In this document: one piece after another, positions 5,574-9,806 of the stretch
How the letters are laid out: every line of letters begins with the position of its first letter
Numbering within the stretch: position 1 is the stretch's first letter
Origin: Candidatus Bathyarchaeota archaeon
GTDB lineage: Archaea; Thermoproteota; Bathyarchaeia; Bathyarchaeales; UBA233
Direction: 5' to 3'
Length of the DNA stretch: 9,806 nt
Assembly (NCBI GenBank): GCA_029907045.1
Contig: JARYMR010000049.1
Location: 1 to 9,806 of the forward strand
Notes under the pieces: generated by a model
Seen by the model: the letters and a program-made list of their open reading frames with translations, nothing else
Databases searched by the model: none
What the model was told of the DNA's origin: nothing
Made by a program: the position numbers and the translations under genes

Positions 5574-6248
5574 ATGCGTCTAGTACTGCGAATAGGTGGT
5601 TCAGTAATTGCCTCCCCAATCAACCGAAATTTAATTGCTGAATATACAGATTTATTGAAATCTCTAAAGAATATAGGACATGATGTGGCTGTTGTTGTCG
5701 GCGGCGGCGCCCTAGCAAGAGAATTCATCCAAGTAGCAAAAAATTTAGGATTAACTGAAAAGGCTCAAGATGAAATTGCAATTTCCGTTTCGCGACTTTT
5801 TGCCCAACTTTTCGTTGAAAAACTTGGAAGACTAAGCTGTGGAAGTGTTCCATTAACTGTTGAGGATGCCGCAAAATGCGTGCGTGAAGGCAAAATTGCT
5901 GTTATGGGCGGCTTAAAACCTGGCATGACCACAGACACAGTCGCCGCTCTAATCGCTGAAAGGCTTAAGGCAGATTTGCTTATTAAAGCTACAGACCAGG
6001 AAGGCGTATATGATAAAGACCCTAAAAAGTATACAGATGCGGTTATGCTTAAGCATTTACGTTTTGAGGATTTGCCAAAATTTTTTGCAGAAAATAAGCA
6101 TAAGGCTGGGATTCACCAAATCATCGACCCAGAAGCCATAAAAATTCTTAAACATATGAAAGTTAAGTTTGCAGTTGTGAATGGATTTAAGCCTGACAAT
6201 ATTTTATTGGCTGTTGAAGGTAAACATGTTGGAACAATAATTGAATAA
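5574..6248 (+). CDS. pyrH: UMP kinase, archaeal type
   Basis: PyrH phosphorylates UMP to UDP with ATP in the cytoplasm, an essential step of pyrimidine nucleotide synthesis. The 224-residue protein belongs to the amino acid kinase family: LRIGGSVI at 5-12 (phosphate loop), VVVGGGALAR at 40-49, MGGLKPGMTTDTVAA at 111-125 (UMP-binding and catalytic loop), and KATDQEGVYDKDP at 138-150 (nucleotide-binding loop). It ends with VNGFKPDNI and GTIIE. Length and the GLKPGMTTDTVAA loop fit the archaeal form rather than the longer bacterial one. The ATG is preceded by AAGGAAG at about ten bases. It has its own promoter region shared with the divergent GNAT gene, and converges on vapC with 30 bases between stops. 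Confidence 0.95.
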   Translation: MRLVLRIGGSVIASPINRNLIAEYTDLLKSLKNIGHDVAVVVGGGALAREFIQVAKNLGLTEKAQDEIAISVSRLFAQLFVEKLGRLSCGSVPLTVEDAAKCVREGKIAVMGGLKPGMTTDTVAALIAERLKADLLIKATDQEGVYDKDPKKYTDAVMLKHLRFEDLPKFFAENKHKAGIHQIIDPEAIKILKHMKVKFAVVNGFKPDNILLAVEGKHVGTIIE

Positions 6249-6278
6249 GTTATAGAGCTGTAAGTGTTCACTTGAACC

Positions 6279-6686
6279 TCAAAATTTTTGGGGGTCTCGC
6301 CTTTTTATCCAGTTTATTTTGTCAAAATCTTTATCTGCAGAGATTATTTCATTAATACCCGCCTTCCTCATAATTGCCACATGAACACAATCATATGGGC
6401 TGATTCTAAACTCGTCATAAACACGAGCGGCAGTTCTCACATCCAATGAGTCAACATCTAGAATGTTAATATTTAAAGAAAAGATTGCGTCGACAACATC
6501 TTTCACTTCATCAGCTAATCCATATTTGCTTAGGGCATTCGCCAATTCAACTATAACCAAAGTTGAAGTAGCTGCCTTTAATTCGCCTTTCTCTATTTTG
6601 CTCAAAATTTCAGCACATGCCCGCCCATATTGGCGATCCAAAATTTTTGCATAAAAGAAAATGTTGCTGTCAATGTAAACTGCCAA
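6279..6686 (-). CDS. vapC: VapC-family PIN-domain toxin ribonuclease
   Basis: VapC toxins are Mg2+-dependent ribonucleases that cut tRNA or rRNA and stop translation until bound by their antitoxin. The 135-residue protein begins MAVYIDSNIFFYA and has the acidic PIN residues in the expected places: Asp6, Glu47 (in VIVELANAL), Asp99 (in SPYDCVHVA) and Asp118 or Asp120 (in ISADKDFDKI). I start it at TTG 6686, because GAGGT (6693-6697) lies six bases before it and the start is only four bases after the antitoxin stop; the frame stays open further upstream, but that part overlaps the antitoxin and does not resemble a PIN domain. Operon order is antitoxin then toxin, on the minus strand, which is usual for VapBC. 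No disruption is seen, so the toxin appears active. Confidence 0.9.
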   Translation of the reverse strand: MAVYIDSNIFFYAKILDRQYGRACAEILSKIEKGELKAATSTLVIVELANALSKYGLADEVKDVVDAIFSLNINILDVDSLDVRTAARVYDEFRISPYDCVHVAIMRKAGINEIISADKDFDKINWIKRRDPQKF

Positions 6687-6690
6687 AACC

Positions 6691-6924
6691 TTACCTCGTT
6701 TCAGCTTTTTCTTCAAACTCTTCCACTGATATACCACGGCGGGATACGGTTTTACCAACTAAAACTTTCAATGGTTCTTTCACCTTCCGAAATCTTTTTA
6801 TAACAATCTCTTCATCGCTAACACTTTCCACATTAACAATTTCTCCAGGTTCCACTCCAACCTTTTCGCGAACTTCCTTTGGAATAGTGAGTTGAAATTT
6901 GCTTGTGACTTTGGTTTTAGGCAT
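6691..6924 (-). CDS. vapB: AbrB/VapB-type antitoxin (SpoVT-AbrB domain)
   Basis: This 77-residue protein opens with the swapped-hairpin DNA-binding domain: KVTSKFQLTIPKEVREKVGV (5-24) is the hallmark T-K-QLTIPKEVR stretch, followed by EPGEIVNVESVSDEEIVIKR. The tail (about 45-77, VKEPLKVLVGKTVSRRGISV...) is charged and should wrap around the toxin. Family knowledge: VapB neutralises VapC and, together with it, represses the shared promoter. An inverted repeat directly on the predicted TATA box upstream fits this. ATG is at 6924, only about eight bases after the predicted transcription start, and no Shine-Dalgarno is seen, so translation is probably leaderless. Its stop codon overlaps the ribosome site of vapC, suggesting coupled synthesis. 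Confidence 0.9.
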   Translation of the reverse strand: MPKTKVTSKFQLTIPKEVREKVGVEPGEIVNVESVSDEEIVIKRFRKVKEPLKVLVGKTVSRRGISVEEFEEKAETR

Positions 6925-6952
6925 ATTTGTTCAAGATATAACAAAGAATACG

Positions 6953-6975
6953 GGTATATAAGTATACCGTATACC
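6953..6975 (-). promoter_or_regulatory. TATA box and operator-like inverted repeat of the toxin-antitoxin pair
   Basis: GGTATATAAGTATACC (6953-6968) has perfect six-base arms, GGTATA and TATACC, round a four-base spacer; a further TATACC follows at 6970-6975, so GTATAC occurs twice with one base between. On the minus strand the left part reads CTTATATAC, a good TATA box about 30 bases before the vapB start. Binding here would block TBP, as expected for VapBC autorepression. PadR could also bind it. Confidence 0.5.
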
Positions 6976-6992
6976 TTTTCACACGGGAAAAT

Positions 6993-7001
6993 GTTTAAAT
7001 A
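6993..7001 (+). promoter_or_regulatory. Probable TATA box of the padR-ABC operon
   Basis: GTTTAAATA preceded by purine-rich GGGAAAAT fits BRE plus TATA. Transcription start would fall near 7024, giving a leader of about 16 bases before the padR ATG. Confidence 0.45.
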
Positions 7002-7039
7002 TCAGTGTTGATATCGAAGTTGATATCAATGGTGATATA
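6999..7039 (+). repeat. Three 12-base-period TGATAT repeats, likely PadR operator
   Basis: TGATAT occurs at 7009, 7021 and 7033, exactly 12 bases apart, within units GTTGATATC, GTTGATATC and GGTGATATA. An inverted copy ATATCA stands at 6999-7004, so ATATCAGTGTTGATAT is an inverted repeat, and TTGATATCAA (7020-7029) is a perfect palindrome. The block runs from the TATA box over the predicted transcription start to the GGTGA ribosome site (7031-7035) of padR. Placement fits repression of the operon by its own first gene. Confidence 0.6.
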
Positions 7040-7582
7040 ATGTTTCCCTTCAGAAGACATTGGTTGAGGCACACAGCCCTTGTGCCTAAAGGTTTCCTTA
7101 GGCAGAATGTGCTTGAGTTGCTAAGTGAGAAACCCATGTCAGGCTCAGAGATTATAGATGAAATTGAAAAGCGAACAAACGGAAGGTGGAAGCCAAGTCC
7201 AGGTTCAGTTTATCCCCTATTAGCGTGGTTGCAGGATAATGGTTATGTTAAGGAGATGGTTGCTGAAGAAGGTGGAATGAAACGTTACACATTAACTGAT
7301 AAGGGTAAAGCGCTTCTTGAAGAGGGAAGAAAAATTAAGGAGAAACTCCAGAAGGAAGCGAGGTTTCTGCCTCCACCTTTTTTTGGGGCTTTATGGTTTA
7401 GGATACCACCAGAAAAAACTGTTAAACTTCGAGAATCCATGGACAGAGTTGTTTGTGCATTTTTTGAACTTGCAGGCAGCTTACAAGAGCATTTTTCTGA
7501 GCAGATAATCGAGGAAATCCAGAAAGTTTTAGAAGAAACTGCTGAAAAACTTGAGGAAATAAACAAAAGGTTTGGAGAGTAA
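7040..7582 (+). CDS. PadR-family transcriptional regulator
   Basis: PadR regulators are winged-helix repressors that often sense a small molecule and control drug-efflux or detoxification genes next to them. In this 180-residue protein the winged-helix domain spans about 18-95: GFLRQNVLELLSEKPMSGSEI, then SPGSVYPLLAWLQDNGYV (53-70), the recognition-helix region, and RYTLTDKGKALL (82-93), the wing. The rest (about 95-180) is helical and acidic, with heptad-like Leu/Glu content (EEIQKVLEETAEKLEEINKR), and should form the dimer arm. It is the first gene of the operon; the ATG lies four bases after GGTGA, which is itself part of the upstream repeat array, so binding of the protein there would block its own start. 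The spacing of five bases to the ABC ATPase indicates one transcript. Confidence 0.9.
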   Translation: MFPFRRHWLRHTALVPKGFLRQNVLELLSEKPMSGSEIIDEIEKRTNGRWKPSPGSVYPLLAWLQDNGYVKEMVAEEGGMKRYTLTDKGKALLEEGRKIKEKLQKEARFLPPPFFGALWFRIPPEKTVKLRESMDRVVCAFFELAGSLQEHFSEQIIEEIQKVLEETAEKLEEINKRFGE

Positions 7583-7587
7583 GCCAG

Positions 7588-8592
7588 ATGAGTGATGAAG
7601 TGATTAAGGCTGAAGGGTTAACAAAAGTTTTCAACAAAAGCTTAGTTGCAGTGGACCATGTGAACTTCAGCGTTAAAGACGGCGAAATCTTCGGTTTTTT
7701 AGGTCCAAATGGTGCTGGAAAGACCACAACCATAAACATGTTGATAACTGTTTTGAAGCCAACAGAGGGCAAAGCCTCTGTTTTGGGCTATGACATTGTG
7801 AAACAAGCATCGGATGTTAGAAAAGTCATTGGCGTTGTGCCGCAAGAATATACCGCAGACGAAGACCTAACTGGTTATGAAAACATAATTTTATGCGCAG
7901 ACTTGTATGGTATCCCCCGGGAAATTTCGAAGAAACGTGCTCTTGAACTTTTGGAGCTTGTGGAACTTACAGACTTTAAAGATAAGAGGGTTGAAACCTA
8001 TTCTGGCGGGATGCGGCGAAGACTTGAACTTGCATGCGGGCTGATTAACAGACCCAAAGTTTTCTTTTTGGATGAGCCTACTTTGGGTTTGGATGTGCAG
8101 ACAAGAGCGGCAACTTGGGATTATATTAGGCGTTTGAAGAAGGAGTATGGCATGACCCTTTTCATGACAACACATTACTTGGAGGAGGCAGACGCCCTAT
8201 GCGACCGCATCGCCATAATCGACCACGGCAAAATAGTTGTGGTTGGTTCGCCGAGCGAGCTTAAGGACAGCCTTGGAGGCGACATAATAACCATAAACAT
8301 AAAGGAAAATGCAGACGTAAGCGAGCTTATCCGCAGCGTCGAACACGTTAAGGAAGTAAAAAACGAGAGTGGTTCCTATAGGATTAAGGCTGAATCTGGA
8401 GAATTAACCGCTCCCTTAATTATTGAAGCTTTGCGGAAGAAGGGCTATACTGTAACTAGACTTTCGCTTACTGAACCCACTTTAAACGAAGTTTACTTGG
8501 AGTATACGGGCAGAGCCATGCGAGACACGGAAGAATCAAAGGAAGCCTTTAGAGCGCAGAGAATAACCATAAGGAGGGCTAGGGCAAGATGA
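7588..8592 (+). CDS. ABC transporter ATP-binding protein, DrrA/multidrug-export type
   Basis: The 334-residue protein is a full ABC ATPase that powers the permease encoded next. Walker A is GPNGAGKTT (39-47), the Q-loop Gln86 in VVPQEY, the signature YSGGMRRR (138-145), Walker B VFFLDEP (158-164) and the H-loop His196. A C-terminal domain of the DUF4162 type follows (about 230-310), ending with SLTEPTLNEVYLEYTGR, typical of exporters such as DrrA, after which comes a basic tail ([13 protein letters not shown]). The energy from ATP would drive export of an unknown substrate. Its start is five bases after the padR stop; GGAG at 7574-7577, inside the end of padR, is the ribosome site. The stop overlaps the ATG of the permease in ATGA, so the two are translationally coupled. 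Confidence 0.93.
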   Translation: MSDEVIKAEGLTKVFNKSLVAVDHVNFSVKDGEIFGFLGPNGAGKTTTINMLITVLKPTEGKASVLGYDIVKQASDVRKVIGVVPQEYTADEDLTGYENIILCADLYGIPREISKKRALELLELVELTDFKDKRVETYSGGMRRRLELACGLINRPKVFFLDEPTLGLDVQTRAATWDYIRRLKKEYGMTLFMTTHYLEEADALCDRIAIIDHGKIVVVGSPSELKDSLGGDIITINIKENADVSELIRSVEHVKEVKNESGSYRIKAESGELTAPLIIEALRKKGYTVTRLSLTEPTLNEVYLEYTGRAMRDTEESKEAFRAQRITIRRARAR

Positions 8593-9530
8593 GCGGAACA
8601 AACGAGTTCCATCCAAGCCTGATTCGAGGCTTGTGGGCTTTAACGGTTAGAGAACTTAAGAAATGGTTGAAAGATCCAGTTATGCTCTTAATGTTTGTAC
8701 TTCAACCGTTAATATGGATGGGTCTTTTGGGCAAATCCATGAACATAAATGCCATGTTTTCAGCTAACAACATAAACTTACCCACACAAATACCTATTCC
8801 AGGTAGTGCTGTTCTTTATCCGTCAGGAGTCAGCAATGTGGTTCTTAATGGTACAATGCTTTCACAGATGTTCGCCAACATGGGGACAGGCATTATGCAG
8901 AACACTTTTGGAGTCGCAGACTACTTTAGCTATATGGCTGTTGGAATGGTTTCCATGATTGTCATGACAACGACAATGTTCAGTGGCATGTCAATAGTTT
9001 GGGATAGACGTTTAGGGTTCTTGGACAAAGTTTTAAGCACTCCAGTATCGCGTGGAGCAATAATATTTGCGAAGGTTCTTAATGCAACTTTGAGGGCGAT
9101 GTTTCAAGCAACAATAATTCTTGGACTCGCATACATACTTGGGTTACAAGTAAGCGAAACCTTCACTCTGCTTAACATACTTGGGATTTATGCTGCAATA
9201 TTCCTGCTTGGCGTGGGACTTTCATCAGTATTCCTCGCATTTTCTTTAAGGTCAACCCGCATGGAGAGGCCAATGCAAATTGTAAGTTTAATTACAATAC
9301 CGTTAATGTTTGCAAGCAACACCTTCTTCCCAATCTCTCTCATGCCAGACTGGATACAAGCAATAGCGCGTGTTAATCCGCTTTCCTATGTAACAGACGC
9401 GGTTAGGCAGTTGACGATACTTCAATTAGATACGTCAGCTTTGATAACGGACTTCACATACCTCGGCATATTCGCAGCAACCTTAGCCACAATTGGCATA
9501 GTGCTTTCATGGAGATACCTAACCAAATAA
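8589..9530 (+). CDS. ABC-2 type transporter permease, DrrB-like
   Basis: The membrane partner of the preceding ATPase, 313 residues with about six hydrophobic segments (roughly 31-50, 112-132, 157-185, 195-218, 229-249 and 288-309). The N-terminal [14 protein letters not shown] and the loop [21 protein letters not shown] (138-158, coupling helix contacting the ATPase) are characteristic of ABC-2 permeases, as is [28 protein letters not shown] (246-273). Between the first two segments is an unusually long loop of about 60 residues (50-110) with seven or more Met and many Asn, on the outside by the usual topology. The start ATGA overlaps the ATPase stop; AAGGAGGG at 8571-8578 precedes it by ten bases. 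The exported substrate cannot be told; a drug or lipid is the usual guess for this class. Confidence 0.9.
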   Translation: MSGTNEFHPSLIRGLWALTVRELKKWLKDPVMLLMFVLQPLIWMGLLGKSMNINAMFSANNINLPTQIPIPGSAVLYPSGVSNVVLNGTMLSQMFANMGTGIMQNTFGVADYFSYMAVGMVSMIVMTTTMFSGMSIVWDRRLGFLDKVLSTPVSRGAIIFAKVLNATLRAMFQATIILGLAYILGLQVSETFTLLNILGIYAAIFLLGVGLSSVFLAFSLRSTRMERPMQIVSLITIPLMFASNTFFPISLMPDWIQAIARVNPLSYVTDAVRQLTILQLDTSALITDFTYLGIFAATLATIGIVLSWRYLTK

Positions 9531-9533
9531 AAT

Positions 9534-9539
9534 GGAGGT
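9534..9539 (+). promoter_or_regulatory. Strong ribosome binding site of the second ABC ATPase
   Basis: GGAGGT stands ten bases before the ATG at 9550 and directly after the permease stop. There is no promoter space of any size between the genes, so this gene very likely belongs to the same operon. Confidence 0.65.
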
Positions 9540-9549
9540 ATTAAAAAGC

Positions 9550-9806
9550 ATGGCAACAATCGTTGAAGTAGTAAACCTCAGAAAAACCTATTTGCTTGGC
9601 AAAGTTCCAGTTGAAGCCCTCAAAGGCGTAAACCTTAAAGTTGAAGAAGGCGAATTCCTTGCAGTTTTGGGTCCATCTGGAAGCGGCAAGTCAACGCTTT
9701 TGAATTTGATTGGCGCGTTGGACAAGCCGACTGATGGCACAGTACTAATCGATGGCGTTGACATTTCAAAGCTTAATGACAATCAACTTGCGGATTTAAG
9801 GCGTAA
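9550..9806 (+). CDS. ABC transporter ATP-binding protein of the MacB/LolD type, 5' part, cut by the window edge
   Basis: The frame starts at ATG 9550 and is open to the right edge (85 complete codons). [19 protein letters not shown] is followed by [17 protein letters not shown], then Walker [20 protein letters not shown] (40-58) and a [23 protein letters not shown] segment. The combination VEALKGVNL with [18 protein letters not shown] and L...LA.LRR is typical of the LolD/MacB class, which works with MacB- or FtsX-like permeases and not with ABC-2 ones. Its Q-loop, signature and Walker B lie outside the window. It is 19 bases after the permease stop with a strong GGAGGT site. The operon therefore probably continues with a FtsX/MacB-type permease gene beyond the edge. 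Confidence 0.88.
   Translation, partial: MATIVEVVNLRKTYLLGKVPVEALKGVNLKVEEGEFLAVLGPSGSGKSTLLNLIGALDKPTDGTVLIDGVDISKLNDNQLADLRR

Noticed and set aside
6261..6275. Short hairpin AAGTGTTCACTT / GTTCACTTGAAC between pyrH and vapC as a terminator
   Set aside because: Stems are four or five bases with loops of two to four and there is no T run directly after; such small symmetries arise easily by chance. The T run at 6285-6290 is inside vapC.
6687..6758. N-terminal extension of vapC by 24 residues to an upstream start
   Set aside because: The extra part overlaps the antitoxin gene in another frame, does not look like a PIN domain N terminus, and the TTG at 6686 has a good ribosome site. Real PIN toxins start within a few residues of the first Asp.
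6999..7039. The TGATAT repeats as the start of a CRISPR array
   Set aside because: The unit is 12 bases in tandem with no unique spacers of 30 or more bases, no leader and no cas genes nearby.
6279..9806. Toxin-antitoxin and ABC operon as a mobile or defence island
   Set aside because: No integrase, transposase, attachment repeats or nuclease/helicase defence gene is present, and the flanking genes (pyrH, thiI) are ordinary chromosomal ones.

Overview
The window reads as a piece of an archaeal chromosome. Supporting signs are a UMP kinase of the archaeal type, a ThiI without a rhodanese domain, AT-rich BRE/TATA-like promoters about 25-30 bases before likely transcription starts, very short leaders, frequent TTG starts and a VapBC pair. 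Base composition is moderately AT-rich (around 40% G+C by eye). Protein style (PadR-controlled ABC operon, CaCA exchangers, archaeal GNATs) suggests the Thermoproteota/Bathyarchaeia side, but that assignment is an inference. No rRNA, tRNA, CRISPR array, insertion sequence or phage gene was seen, and no gene-free stretch exceeds 300 bases.

Layout. Bases 1-120 hold perhaps the tail of a plus-strand gene and a C-rich tract. The minus-strand block at 121-2843 reads, in transcription order, a CaCA-family cation exchanger, a GNAT acetyltransferase and thiI. The first two are each broken by a single-base frameshift at an A homopolymer; thiI has its own palindromic BRE/TATA promoter. A 161-base divergent promoter region separates them from a second, intact CaCA-like membrane protein (3005-3964, plus). 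A metallo-beta-lactamase-fold hydrolase follows (4046-4882, plus), converging with an intact GNAT gene (4887-5471, minus). That gene diverges from the UMP kinase pyrH (5574-6248, plus). pyrH converges on a VapC/AbrB-type toxin-antitoxin pair (6279-6924, minus). From 7040 to the right edge runs a plus-strand operon: PadR repressor, DrrA-like ABC ATPase, ABC-2 permease and the start of a second ABC ATPase of the MacB/LolD type, cut by the window edge.

How the parts work together. The PadR operon looks like a self-regulated export system: a three-fold TGATAT repeat with exact 12-base period covers the likely transcription start and ribosome binding site of padR. On the other side of the same 115-base gap a GGTATA/TATACC inverted repeat sits on the TATA box of the toxin-antitoxin pair. 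The two exchangers transcribed away from one another may handle related cations, but the intact one has altered ion-site residues.

I did not find a clear new multi-gene system. The points most worth checking are the two homopolymer frameshifts in neighbouring genes (one lies exactly on a canonical A_AAA_AAC slippery heptamer in register), the atypical ion-site residues of the second exchanger, and the repeat array between the toxin-antitoxin pair and the PadR operon.
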